From positions 9,790,180-9,854,179 of the forward strand of contig OZ017770.1 of NCBI GenBank assembly GCA_963969345.1: DNA of 64,000 nucleotides, read 5' to 3'. The position numbers were made by a program, and so were the translations under genes. The DNA comes from Turbatrix aceti (taxonomy: Eukaryota; Nematoda; Chromadorea; Rhabditida; Panagrolaimidae). Below the pieces are notes generated by a model that saw nothing but the letters and a program-made list of their open reading frames with translations, had not been told where the DNA came from and searched no databases. This document shows positions 24,869-36,801 of this stretch, piece by piece (the stretch's first letter is position 1; every line of letters begins with the position of its first letter).

Positions 24869-25641
24869 GTTTGACAAATTATTTAACAAATTTTTTTTCT
24901 GTTTAGCTCGACTTGATCAGACTCTCTCTCTCTCTCTTTCTCAGGCAAGGTAGGGCCAAAGACAATAAATAGTTGTGTTTAAGCTAACAAATGTTGCCTC
25001 GTGAATGAATGAATGCATGCAGATTGATGTAATAATAATGAGCGTCAAACACAACTCTTCTGCCAAAGAAATAAACCTCAGGGCACGTTTGTCGTGATTG
25101 CTCACAAAATCCGACAAATTATTGCTCCGAACTGACGTGTGTGTGGGAAACAAATGAACTCAGACAGAAAAAGAGAACAACAAAAAGGAAGTGTAAAAAA
25201 AATGACACCTCAGGTGCTCAGTCGGAAAATACTCAAAACCTCGTGTATCTTGCTCTGACTAAATTTTCCAAAGCTTCGATCCCAAAAGTTCAAACACCAA
25301 AAAATATGTTTCTTGTTTCCAAAAAAAGGAGATAATTGCGTGGAACGTTTGCTATCAGTCAAAAAAATCTGACAACTTTGTCCTTAAATATCTTTTTTTG
25401 TTTACAAACGCGCAAGGGCAACGTTGTTATCGTTCTTCATAACAGCTTTTAATTGTCGAATGTTTGTTTATTTTGACAGGCTTCATCTATTACAAATAAA
25501 ACTTGTTTATCCGCAACTTCGTATAATCTACATACTTCAAAAATATATTTATAAATTGGCGTATGGCAAGCAGCATAGGGGTTCGGTTCATATTGAAAAT
25601 CTGCGTGAAAAATATACAAGAAAGCAACAATTCTTCTTACA
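24869..25641. other. Spacer upstream of the TIL gene
   Basis: 773 bp between two minus-strand genes. It contains a CT dinucleotide run (about 24921-24936) close to the TIL start, suggestive of a promoter-proximal pyrimidine tract. No coding exon recognised. Confidence 0.45.
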
Positions 25642-27412
25642 TCAATATCGAATGCCCTGGGCAGTCGGCGGTGGCGGAGGCTGTCGGTAGCTTTGATCGT
25701 AGTACCTGGGATCCTTCTGCGATACCGAATAATCACTGTACGCGGCATTCACCTGTGGATCTTGGGGATACCGGGCTGCAGAGGGGGAATAAGCTCCACC
25801 GTAGGCAGAAGGCAGGGTAGCAGTCGTGTAGGGACGAGGAATTACGTCAAACTGTAATCACAATATTCACAACAATAACAAGCATCCGACAAGCTAGGTA
25901 AGCATCACTAAAGTGTTTTCGCGACGCAACAAAATTTTTGAGATATTTATTAATGTCTCCAAAAACTAAGTAGCGTCGCAAAAACAATCTTCAGAAGAGC
26001 ACGATGGAATAAATGGGGAAAAAAAGTAACCCATCTATTCTATCCTTTTGAGTAAACTGTTTGTTTGGAACTATTTAAAAGGAGCAAACGTGCGCGGAAA
26101 CGCCCTTTTTTGCTTTTTTTTATCATAAAAAAAGAGGAAGCAAAAATTGACGTGATGCTCAGTCAGTCGGCGTCGCAAAAATGTGGCAAAAAAATTGCAT
26201 ACCTGTGCGTCATCGATAATCACTCCGGTATTCAGGTTGTGAAGTTGTTGGAACTTGGCAATTACCAAAACTATCAGTGAAATCTGAAATATTTGGGTTT
26301 TTTAATTTATTTTGTAAATTGGAGTTGTTTACGTGGAAAAGTTGTACGCCCAAGAAAAAGATAGCAGTTGCGATGCGAGCGAGATTCCACTGAAAAAAAA
26401 GGTTAAACGATCGTGTTTAGATGAACAAAATAAATTCTGGTTCTTACATAGCTAATCCAAAACAAGAAGAAAGTAGAGATCAGTCCACGGACAACTTCGA
26501 CCGTCATGAGCACGATCCATGGGATTAGAAGCCATTCGGAATGAACAGCCAAGCCGATGAGCAGGAGAATGGATGCAATGACGATGAGTATGAACAGAAT
26601 TATGTTGAACCATAGCAGAGATTTTCTGGCTAAATATTTATAAATTGATCAATTAGCAGTTCAGAAGCTCTTAATTCTCACTTTCGTTTTAATTTATGTA
26701 TCATTTATGCATTTTTTCGTGCAAAAAAACCCCGGGGTGTTGTAATTTTGTATTTAGTTGTCATTAATTTCACACACAAATACGCACTTTAAACCGGTTT
26801 TTAACGCCCAAATTTGGACGAATAACAAGTAATGTATGTGTCCTTCTATTTTTTTTCTTTTTTTTCCATCACCCTAATTTTGCTTAAGTTGGAATGATGC
26901 TTTTTTAATGAGATCACAACAAAAAACAAAGAAAAAATACATACTTGCTGCCTCGAATTTGAGTTCTTCGGTATACAAACCAAATGAGCAGTGATACGAT
27001 GTGGAATCTTCGATTATTACGGTCTGGTGACCGTTCTGAATAACAAGTTTGCGGTTGTCTAGAAAATAACTTTGTTTCAAATGAACACGTGTGAAAAGAA
27101 AAAAACTTTAATTATGAACCTGCATTAATTTTTCCCTGCGCTTCCAACTCGCAGCTCGTAAAGTGAGATCGATCACCATTCTGATTAGTGTCCGACAATC
27201 CCCACGAAGCCAGAGCAGTGAGAAGAATGAATAAAAACTGAAAAAAAAATTATTCAGATAGACAGATCGAATTGTGTGAATAAATGTGTACCGAGGTAAA
27301 AAAAATTAAAAAGGAAAAGGAAACTTACAAGAGTGTAGAGTCCAATGTAAACAGTCCCAACCGTCAAACCACAACAAAAACACTTTCGAACTTGTACTTC
27401 GAATTTCGCCAT
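25642..27412 (-). CDS. Four-span membrane protein, LAPTM4/Mtp-like
   Basis: Seven exons: 27412-27329, 27237-27120, 27058-26945, 26629-26448, 26389-26333, 26283-26203, 25851-25642; 281 residues, all joins in frame. The N-terminus VRKCFCCGLTVGTVYIG resembles the CCGCCHVRTGT start of LAPTM4, followed by helix 1, an extracellular or lumenal loop with two Cys, and three further helices (one is ILFILIVIASILLLIGLAV, with GLISTFFLFWI in the next). The cytosolic tail (about 212-281) is Pro/Tyr-rich (RPYTTATLPSAYGGAYSP, RQPPPPPTAQG), as in endolysosomal tetraspans that bind WW or SH3 partners. This is a topology and motif match, not a firm assignment; a DUF4728/pasiflora-type tetraspan is the main alternative. 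An acceptor TTTTTTTCCAG sits 11 bases before the start codon. Confidence 0.75.
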
Positions 27413-29750
27413 GCTGTGAAATTCTGGAAAAAAACGAACGACGATAAATAAATTTTTAAAATGGAATCCAACTCGATTGGTTTTTTGGGATAAATTGGTT
27501 AAGAGAACTTATTAGGGAAATCTATATCCTCCAGCGCAACCGTTATTAAAAATTCCAATCGAACAAAAATTGTTGTCTTAAAAATGCGGAGACAACAATT
27601 TTGAGAGAAAAATTGAACAAACGAATGGCGCGTCCTTGCGCACCACACGTACGTCGTCTTTTCATGCGACGTGCTCGCCTCCAAGACGTGCATGACAGCC
27701 AACGTCAACGACGACCGCTGCGCCACCACCGCCACCGCCACCGTCGACGATCCTTTACCTCTTTCCAGTTTGGTCATCTTGTAAACCCTTTCGTTTGTGA
27801 AAATCGTTAAACTTTTGTGGAAAAATATATAAAAAGTGCGTCATAATAGAGGGGGAAAGGTGGGAAAAGGCAAAAAAATATACCTTTATTTTGCCCTAAA
27901 CCAGAATGATTTGTAAGTATTGTATTATCGCACAGGTGTGCGTGGAGGGAGAAGAGACCTTTTATCTCTCACAACAGAAAATTGTCGTACGCAACATCAA
28001 CAATAAAATTACATACTGGCCGCGGACAGGATCAAGCGTCACTTTTGGCTATGTATGTTATTATATTTAATATCCGATGCAGGATGATGTACAAGAAACA
28101 GGTTGAAAAATATAGTAGCCGTTTGCAAATGACATGTTTGGAGTAATTGACAATCAGAAAATCTGAAAGTTACTTTTTGCTGATAAATAAATTAATTGTG
28201 TTTAAAATGAGTTCAAGATTGTCGTAAACCGTTGCCTATTGCTCAAGGCCAAACAGAGATATCACGCAGGAATATCTGCAATCTGCAATTATTCACCCGC
28301 ATTTACGCATTCCTTTCAACTCTTGTACATAGAAGTTACGCTACATTTGATCCCCTAACGTTTGGACTGAACGTTTCTTTCCCCCCTCTCCCTGCCCACT
28401 TGTCGTGTACAAGCAAAAGAAGCTCTCTTGTATTTGCTATTGTGATTTTTCCAATGCGTTTATCTTTCCCTTGTCGAGGCAACTAAATCACAAGTAGTCA
28501 GAGACCAGACGGATTCCCCTAATTTTTTAATTTTTCACATAATTATTTTTTTCTCGACTGTCCAAGCCTTGAAAAAATATGACTTTATTAAAATGTAAGA
28601 GATAAGCGTTCCGCCGAACTGAGTGATCGTAAACAACAATTGTGATTGTGATTGACCGATGGGGTGTTTGAGTGTTTTTGCAATAATTTTGATGCTCTTT
28701 TCCTTTCTTTTGTTACGTTATTCCGTTAGCACAATCAATGAATGATTGGATTGCGCCTGACGGTCGCCGGTCGACGGTCGTGTTAACACACAGACAAAAA
28801 AGTTTTTGTGTTCTTCCCAAACATTTTTGCAGTCTGGCGTGATGATGTTAGATTTATTGTCACCGGGGGGAGTTGGAAGAGGGGGGGGGTGAGAGTCACA
28901 CTGAAACTTGAGTACGTCGTCTGTTCGAGGAAATTGGAAATTGCAAGAGTCCTTTCTTTATTGCGGTCAGTTTTTAACAAAAGCATGCAGCTTGCTTACA
29001 CTATTGATCTGATTGATCTGGATTGAAGATTGACATCCGTTGAGCGTTAAATTGTTCCTTTTAGTACATACATACAACCGCCATCGGTCCTGTTCAGTCG
29101 CTTACGCCATCACTTAGTACGTCGCTTGAGGGCATACATGCATGCATCCTGAGCGAGCAATTATTTTTTTTATGATTTTGTTTCTTGTTATCAGCTGACA
29201 AGGGTCGTAAAAAAAGCTTATCAACAAGCTAGTATTTTCTCCGTAAAATAAAAGAGCTATTTTTTGGACTATTTGTCATTTTTCTACAGCCTTTAGGCCT
29301 GTAGCTCGAGTCGAGAGCGTTCTTTTTCCCCGTTGGTTGTATAATCAGTTAGTCATCGATTTATTTCCACGCGTCAGGAAGAGGGGAATAATCAACGCCG
29401 AGAGAGGATATCTATTTTGTCATCGGTCTGTTTCACAATAGAAATATTTTTTTCGTTAGTCACCTTTGTTTTGGGGTTTTGTAAACCATTTGAATCAAAA
29501 AACTTAAAAATAACCCTTAACTCATCGATTTTTATTACGGTCTCAAATAACCGTGAAACATTAAAAAAAACTACTCTTCATCCTCTTTTTTTGTGTTCAT
29601 TCGATAATTCACTACTTTTCCATCACTTTTACCGTTTAGTTTGCTTTTCTGATTTTTAAAAAAATGATGAAGCGTTCGTTTTTGTTCTATTGCCCACTCA
29701 ATTTGTTTTTCAATATGTGTACTAAATGTTTTTTGATCTATAGGGACGAA
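27413..29750. other. Divergent gene-free spacer
   Basis: 2.3 kb between the tetraspan gene (-) and the proline-rich gene (+). A 27600-27810 plus-strand open frame is Arg/His-rich and looks like simple-sequence translation rather than a gene. Poly-G (about 28880-28888) and several A/T runs occur. An acceptor-like TTTTTTGATCTATAG ends at 29743, seven bases before the downstream start codon. Confidence 0.45.
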
Positions 29751-30360
29751 ATGAGTGTTCAACCCGCAACACCGTCTTCCTCGGATCCCAGCCATCGCTT
29801 TCCTCCAGGTGACTATAAAGAATTTGTTCCTGGAGCTCTTCAGCATAATACGACACGCATGCCTACGTCCAGATATCCCAGGCCACGGGTACCATTAAAT
29901 TTAAACAATCCCGGATATCAACCCCAACGACCCAAGTTTTACTACAGTCGTCCGCTTGCCCCACAGTTTATACCACGGGTTCGTCCGCGGTATCCTCCTC
30001 GGCCCCGGGGGATGATACCGCCACACTACGCAGCACCCCCGGGAAGGTTTCCACTACCCGCGACGCCTTCCATCCCCCAGGCCAAGCCACCGGAATCTGA
30101 ACCCGCGAAGGAATGCATCTGTGAACGTCCTGAGACCATGATCATCTGTCAGAGGTATTTATTATAAAAAAAGTGGATCCAACATATTTTTTGATTTTGT
30201 CTTCAGATGTGGTTCCGAACTCTTTGGTCGCATTCAACGCGAGTGTCCAGCACATCCAAAGTGCATCCAGCTTATGGACTATCGCGAGTGTGCCAGCGAG
30301 CATTGTCGTAGCATTCAACTTGTCGAAATTCCTTCAATTGCTTCGGAAGGCAGCACCTAG
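29751..30360 (+). CDS. Proline-rich protein with Cys-rich, possibly zinc-binding C-terminus
   Basis: Not recognised by name. Two exons 29751-30154 and 30207-30360; 185 residues. Residues 1-120 are Pro/Arg-rich and disordered (repeated RPRYPPRPRG-like segments). The C-terminal 65 residues form a compact Cys-rich module: ECICERPETMIICQRCG, then LFGRIQRECPAHPKC, then DYRECASEHC. The CxC...CxxCG...CPxHPxC spacing looks like a zinc ribbon, with up to ten Cys and two His. Conserved Arg and Gly around the Cys suggest a folded domain. No signal peptide. A nuclear or RNA-associated adaptor role would fit the disordered basic N-terminus, but that is inference. AATAAA at 30557-30562 is its likely polyadenylation signal. 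Confidence 0.7.
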
Positions 30361-30719
30361 CGCTCATAGCCTTTGACAACCAACGAGTCTCCGAAAACGA
30401 GTATGACATTCCGATTTATTTTTTATCGGTGTGCGTCTGCTGTTATAACCCTTATAATAATATTTATCTGCTACAATATCAGTTAAAAAAAGATTTATTT
30501 ATTCATTATTTTTTGCCATCATCATACAACCAAGACTGTTAATTTAATTTATAGGTAATAAATACTAAGTGCTTTATTTGTTGTAATGAGCCTTATAAAA
30601 AACCGAATATACTATTAAAAAAAATACATATGAGATACGATCTTTTTCGAGATCAATCAATCTTGTTAAACTACTTAACACAAATATTTTAAATAAAACA
30701 AAAATTACGGTTTATTGAT
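30361..30719. other. Convergent 3' spacer with polyadenylation signals on both strands
   Basis: 359 bp between two convergent stops. AATAAA at 30557-30562 (+) serves the proline-rich gene, and its complement TTTATT at 30711-30716 serves VGLUT on the minus strand, a few bases past the VGLUT stop. Nothing else seen. Confidence 0.5.
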
Positions 30720-33002
30720 TTATTGATAGTTGTCATTCCACACCGACGTGAATGGATTGTTTGTTGGAGCGGACTGGTTTCCTTGATAACTTGTTTCTTG
30801 GTAAGGAGATTGTTGTGGTAATTGTTGATTATTTGTTTCGGGTCGTTGCAAATTAGTTTCTTCCGATGCTCCGTACTGCCCGACACCTGGAGGGTTAGCC
30901 TTGCTCCAGTCTTCGTCCTTAGGTTCTGCCCATTCTTGCAATTCACCGGATGCGTAAATTGCATAAAATGTAATTCCTGTGAAGTGAATAAGACTTGCGA
31001 GAAGAAATACGGTTACCCAGCCGTGTTTGCTGTTTTCGGTAAGCATATCCGTGACAAAGGGACAAGTTAGGCCGGCTAGCGTGCCGATTCCATTTGAGAA
31101 ACCCATGAGAATGGGTGCGTATCGGGGTGCTATGTCGAGGTGATTGACGTTGAAACCTAGAAGAAAAATTTTGTATTACCCCAAAATTTTGTCAAAAAAT
31201 TCCTGTCCTACCCGAAATTGCAAATCCACTGCAGCCAACTGCCAGGATAAGCGCCAAAACTGCAGTTGTCTCACTTGTTGTATAGGCAACGATTAGCATA
31301 AAAAATGCCTCTCCTCCAAAACCACCACAGTTAAATATTTTTCTGACAGCTGTTGTTGATAAAATTTTGTTGGATCGGAGGTAGTCAGCTAGCTGGCCGC
31401 CAATTAGAACCATGGCTCCCATCACGGCGTGAGGTAGAGCTGCTATCAATCCACTCTGAAAATAAATACATACACAGATGAAAAAAAAAACATTTTAATT
31501 CTCTGTAATTTTCAAATTATTCTCACATCCGTGATTTTCATGCCAAGTGCTTCCTTCATGTATGTTAGCTGATTCTGTAACAGCAGATAAAATGTCCAAC
31601 TGCGGGCAAAGTTAGCGACAATAATTGCGTACACCGGCTTGGATGTGAGAATTGCTTTCCATGGAATGGTCGCTAACTTAAAAAAAATTGAATGTCAAAA
31701 AACATGAATGATTGACTCCGGAGAGAGTATGCCATACCGTTGGATGACTTTGAGAGACGTGACCAATTTTTGCTTCTATGTACTCTTTTTCTTCTGTTGA
31801 AATTGTCGGATGCATGCATGGCTTTTCAAAGGTACACGAAAACCATAAAATAGACCAAATAACGCCCATGAAGCCTAAAGCAGTTTTATTAAATAGAAAT
31901 AATATTTATATACTACGTATTTAATTTTGTGTACTTATTTATATGTATAATTTTATTTTTTAACGACCATCATAACCTTACCGTAGACGTAAAAAGGCAT
32001 AGCCCAGGAGAGGTAGTATACGAGAAAAGCGCTCAAAGGCATGCCGACAACGGCACCTGCGTATGAACCGGTAAAAGCAGTTGTCGCAAGCTTGGAACGC
32101 TCAAAAGGCGGCGCCCAGTGACGCCAGACACCGTGCATGGCAGGATATCCAAAGCCCTGTATGAGGCCCTGCATTACCTGTATTGCAATGACTATGAAAT
32201 CGGTATGTGTACGAAAGGCCCAGGGTATAAGGAGGTTGAGCATGGCTGTTCCACCAATGGCGATTCCGAACATTCTAAAAAAAAATTTGTTTTTGCGTCA
32301 TAAAAAAGTTAAAACTTACTTATTAGCAGCAAATTTGGCAGACAAAAATCCAGCAGGCACCTGGGTGATCAAATATCCATAGAAAAATGAGCTTTCCATT
32401 ACTCCGAGTTCTGCACGTGTCCAGTTAAATTCAGCTGGCTAAAATTTTAAAATTTTAAAATTTTAAAAACGAAAAGAAAACAAAAAAAAATTCATTAACT
32501 CACGTGAAGTTTGCCATTACTGTCCTTATGAACATGGATCATGTTTCCTTTCGCCGCTCCGAGATTGCATCGAATGCCAAAGACAATGAGAAAGCCAATG
32601 TTGGCCATGAGGGCAAGTTGCCATCTTTTTGACAACTTGTTGAATGCGGTCGTTTCGACAAACTAAAAAACAAAATAAAATTTAAAATTCAAAATTTAGT
32701 TTGAACAAACCTTCAAAACAGGATTAGTATTAGGATTGATAGGCTGTTCGGTATAATTACCGTTCGAAAATTTCTGAGCATCATTAAGCTCCATTTCGTT
32801 ACCGTCGTTAGTGTTTTTGAACTCCCCGTTTTTATTATTGTTGAACATTCTAAAAACAATTTTTCTTAAATTTTTTAGAAAAAAAAGCAAAAAAAAATGC
32901 TAACCTTGAAACAGGATTGGTGACGTCACCGAAAATTTTTTTTCCGTTTCCAACCAAACGACTCGAAACGTCCTGTACCGTAATTGGTACTTGATTAGCC
33001 AT
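30720..33002 (-). CDS. VGLUT: Vesicular glutamate transporter (SLC17 family)
   Basis: Loads glutamate into synaptic vesicles using the vesicular proton-driven potential; homolog of vertebrate SLC17A6-8 and C. elegans EAT-4. Nine exons: 33002-32905, 32849-32711, 32662-32504, 32438-32320, 32274-31982, 31874-31738, 31676-31527, 31455-31212, 31156-30720; 591 residues. Family blocks: [96 protein letters not shown] and [19 protein letters not shown], all close to vertebrate VGLUT. The VGLUT-specific Arg in IRCNLG and FARSW is kept. The tail is Gln/Pro/Asn-rich and contains an NPF motif (TNNPFTSVW), a candidate EH-domain ligand. The start codon is 20 bases after a TTTTTTTAG acceptor. Intron 4 begins with a perfect AAAATTTT tandem repeat. 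Confidence 0.95.
32441..32469. repeat. (AAAATTTT)n tandem repeat inside a VGLUT intron
   Basis: About 3.5 copies of an 8-bp unit of four A then four T, immediately next to the splice acceptor of the 32438-32320 exon (minus strand). The unit is its own reverse complement, so the tract can form a hairpin or bent DNA. Confidence 0.8.
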
Positions 33003-35138
33003 GCAATCGGCACGACACGATGCTAAAAAAATGTGATATGACAAATAGTCGCGGCCAATACAGTGAGTACATAAAATATCAATTTAAAAAAAAATAGATG
33101 TACGGCATTCTCGCACGCATCAACGAAGAAGCGTAGGGGAGACAAGTTCTATTTTGTCAATTTGCTTTGAGGCATAAAAATGTCACATCTGATTGCGATG
33201 AGTTATTAATTGAAAATCAAAGCATTGTAGCGTATATTATTTTTTTTAGATTTTATTTGAATTATTTTTGCAAAAACATTAAAAAGGCAGGCAGTTATGT
33301 ATTAAAGAAATCTAAAAAAATAAAAAAGGGAGATGTAAATGTATAAAGTCGTCAGATGGTTAAGCACAAAAAATGGGGGATTATCAGTGAAAAAAAAATA
33401 AAGGCAGCAGTCGCCCAACAATTTCCGGTCCACAGGTATGGCACAAAAAGAGGAGAAGGCAGGGCAAAAGGAGACTGCAGGAAGTCCCATCGAGTGATAA
33501 TTGCACGCAGACATCTTTTCTTTCTATTTTTTGACCATATTCGCGCAAAGGAAAAAATTTTAGACCTCAACTTGGAGTTTTGTTTTGGATTGTACTTTTG
33601 TGTCATTTTTTATCCTTATCACACAAAAAGACAAAAGGTTTGTCAAACTACCGTGAAAAATATTCATCCTGTCAATGAGATGCGGCTTCCTTCTTTCCTA
33701 TTCCAAGTGGGAGGGCAGAAACCTCTCCCTCTCGATAAAAAGTCACAACGCAAGAGCTCAAAGGCACGGCTCTCCTTGCATAATAATATCCACGTTTTAA
33801 AAGCAGGAGAATGGAATGGCCATTGCTCACTAGAAGGCCCTATTTGCATGACTTAAAAACAGGAGTCAGGGGTGTGATGTCGTTGAACGATGTGCTCCTA
33901 TATGCGAGATTGTCAAGAGCCAAGAGCTGTAGTTTTCAATAATATATAAACCTATTCGACAATGTCTGTCCCCATTTTTTTTCAACGACCTACAAATTGG
34001 TATACTAGGTGACTGATGTGAATAAAAAAACATTTTGTATGAAATAACGATTAAAAAATCGAAGGAAGCTGGTAGGCTGTGCTAATCGTCAGCCATACAG
34101 TATTTATCACGTCATTTTCTATGACGATGACGAACACTCACGAAAAAAAATTACCGTAACCATATAAAAAATCTACATATCACAATGCAAACAGGTAAAA
34201 ACCAACCCAGAATATAATAAATCAAAAACTTTTATACAAAGCAACCGACATCACCGCAGGTGTCTTACTAATGCCACTAACGGGCAGGCAAAATTGTGTC
34301 TAATCAAATTCGCAAGTCAACAATCCAACTAAGAGGCTTGCATTTTTGTTTGCCGTAAAGCAGGTATTAGGAATATAAAAAAAATTGTCTCCACCCAACA
34401 CATGTACAGGGAAGGACGGGGACCTCAAGTCAGACAGGGACAACAAAAATATTTTTTGACATCGGGAGGGAGGCTTCATTTGTTAACGTCCTGTCGACGA
34501 GAACCATTAACACGTTTTTGGACAATTAACAGGCCCACGACGGCGACGGCGACATATTGCCTGATAGTGGGCAATAGGATAAAAAAAAGAAAGTTAGCCG
34601 GAATGGGGGCATGAGGAAAAGGCGGAAAGGGGTCGAGGTCCGTTTCAGAGCCGTCAAACACTCTGCATACTTAAAAAGTCATCCCCAAAAACCTTGCCGC
34701 CAAATGACAATCAACTAACATGGCGCATTGACGAGTTAGTTGTCTTTTATATATGTTACATGTGTCAATTGGTGCGGTAGATTAAAGTTTCTGCTAATTT
34801 TCATTTTTGATGTCAAACGTAGTCCCCCCCCCTTCTTTGACTCCTTCGAGCTTGGTCGTAAAATGAAATTATTCAATTGGCTTCAGGTGAAGTCAAGAGG
34901 GGACAAAAAAGGAGGAGGAAGGGACCAAAAGAGAAAAGTAGAAGACTGGGCAAACATGGTTGACTTTTTTTTGATTGACGTTTTATACTCAAATTTCATT
35001 TCACTTTTCGAACGAATCTAAAGAAAAAAATTTGCAAATTGAAAAAAAAATCTTGGCTGGGTGGAAAAATTTTTAATAGCTTTTGTTAAATATAAGAAAA
35101 TTCTTTTCTATCAAAATCACGAAAAAAAAGAATGATAT
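33003..35138. other. Gene-free spacer upstream of VGLUT
   Basis: A/T-rich, 2.1 kb. One acceptor-like AG (33024-33023, minus strand) lies 20 bases upstream of the VGLUT start. No coding exon recognised on either strand. It probably carries the neuronal promoter of VGLUT. Confidence 0.45.
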
Positions 35139-35470
35139 GTAAATCCAGAAAATATTTGTCACCCTAAAATCTGGAATAATGACCGATTTGAAAGTCAATG
35201 AGTCTATGATGCTAAAATAAGAAGTTGAGGTTAGCAACGTCCACTTTTTTTTGAATCACTTGAACCACAACAACGTCAGTCAATTTCTGTAGGCATCAAT
35301 GCTTTGCAAAAGTGCATCTTCTATTTTTTTGTATTCCATTGGTGTTTGAAATTTTGTTCGGTGCCAATGCCAACCACTACCTTTTTATTTGTTTCCCCCA
35401 CAACATACGCTGTTTTGTGCCAACACCTTGTTCAATAAATCAAGTTCTGTTGCTATTTACACAATCAGCT
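35139..35470 (+). pseudogene. Partial duplicate of the promoter and first exon of the ground-like gene
   Basis: Aligns by eye with 36597-36990: shared stretches include AATATTTGTCACC followed by a similar block with ACCGATTTGA, then CCACTTTTCTTTTTTTT-like and TTCACTTGAAC-like pieces, GTGCCAATGCC, and near the end CAATAAATCAAGTT. The start codon, signal peptide frame and Cys/Pro repeat are degraded, and no sequence like the second or third exon follows. It looks like a decayed tandem copy of the 5' part only. By-eye alignment; divergence is considerable between the shared blocks. Confidence 0.55.
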
Positions 35471-36801
35471 TGATGGTTTTTGCAGCACTTGTTTGTTTAC
35501 GTTGTTGCTGCTCTTTTTCCTTACAAGGCAGGATTGCAGCATCTTCTGATTTAAGGCAGCTGCAAAGTTTAACGCCAAAAAATTTTTTTTTATGATAAAT
35601 TTTTTTGGGGTTCAGAAAATTAACAATCGTAAGAAAAAAATGTTCTAATTGTATATTCATGATTTTGTTTTTTTCTGTTTTGCGTAATTGAGAAGGACAG
35701 AGAGAGCAGAGAGAGGACGGGCGACTTTATTGGACCGGATTATTGGACACCAACAGTACAATCTTCGGCAGCTTGACAAAAATATAAATTGAAAACACTT
35801 TAGTGTTTTGTCTGTCTCGATGGGAGTATGATTCGGGGGTCGACATTTGAATGTTCAAATATTTCTGAACAAATGGAAGAATACAACCTATGATATTTTT
35901 TGAAATCAGTAAATTTATAAATAATTTGCAGATTTTTAAAATATAAAATACATAAGTAAAATTTTTTATTCACCTTCTCATCAAAAAAAAATATTTAAAA
36001 AATATTTTATGGATGACACTGATCGTGATCTTTAAAATTTATTTTTGCTTTGCTGGTTGAAAGATCTTTTTTTGTAATCCCTGTAGACGGATCAAGACTG
36101 TTTGGCGTTGATCTACACCTTCTTACTTTGCTGATCATTGCACAAATTTGAAAACTGACAAACAAATGTACGGATATTATATATCTCAGCTAAGATCTGC
36201 AACATCAATGTTAACAGTGTGGATGCTGTTTTTAAAGTTTTGTATACATTGGAACATTTTTTGTTCGTACATAATTTTCATTGTAGCAGCCAAATCTTCG
36301 GTGCAATCAACTGTTTTCTTGCTCAAAAAAAATTATGCAAATACAGGTGTAAAAACTTAAAAAACCAAAAAAACAAGAAGTGAAGAAAAAAATACAAACA
36401 TGGTCGCCTGCGCTTTGTACTCAAATTTCAATTCATTCTTTTTTTTTATCCTCAAGTAAAACATCTGACTTTTTAGTGTTTTCTAGATATTTACATACAT
36501 AAAAGGAAGACATTTTACGCCAAAAAAAAGTTTCAAAACATTGTGCAAAACTTTTTAAGACCGTCAAAACAAGAGATTTTCAGAAAAAAACTTCAGGATA
36601 AATCCACAAAATATTTGTCACCGCAAAGCCCGGATAATTACCGATTTGAGAGTCAACGAGTTTTCGGCGTTGCCACCCATCAAGGCAGATAACTTGCGGT
36701 CGTCGATGACCACTTTTCTTTTTTTTTTATTCACTTGAACAATTGCAATCCACGCTCCTCGCTCTTCGGTGAACCAAGTCTTATAAGGTTCGACTGTTGC
36801 T
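35471..36801. other. A/T-rich spacer with the promoter of the ground-like gene
   Basis: 1.3 kb without a supported exon. The distal part (36597-36801) is the region mirrored in the upstream duplicate at 35139, so its conserved blocks (the AATATTTGTCACC block and the ACCGATTTGA block) may be shared promoter elements. Confidence 0.4.

Noticed and set aside
27601..27810. Plus-strand Arg/His-rich open frame
   Set aside because: Derives from a GCCACC/CGCCGT-like repeat near 27710-27750; no splice partners.
35389..35595. Open frame of 68 codons in the duplicated block upstream of the ground-like gene
   Set aside because: Its frame differs from that of the real first exon, it lacks the Cys/Pro repeat and no exon 2 follows; treated as a pseudogene fragment.
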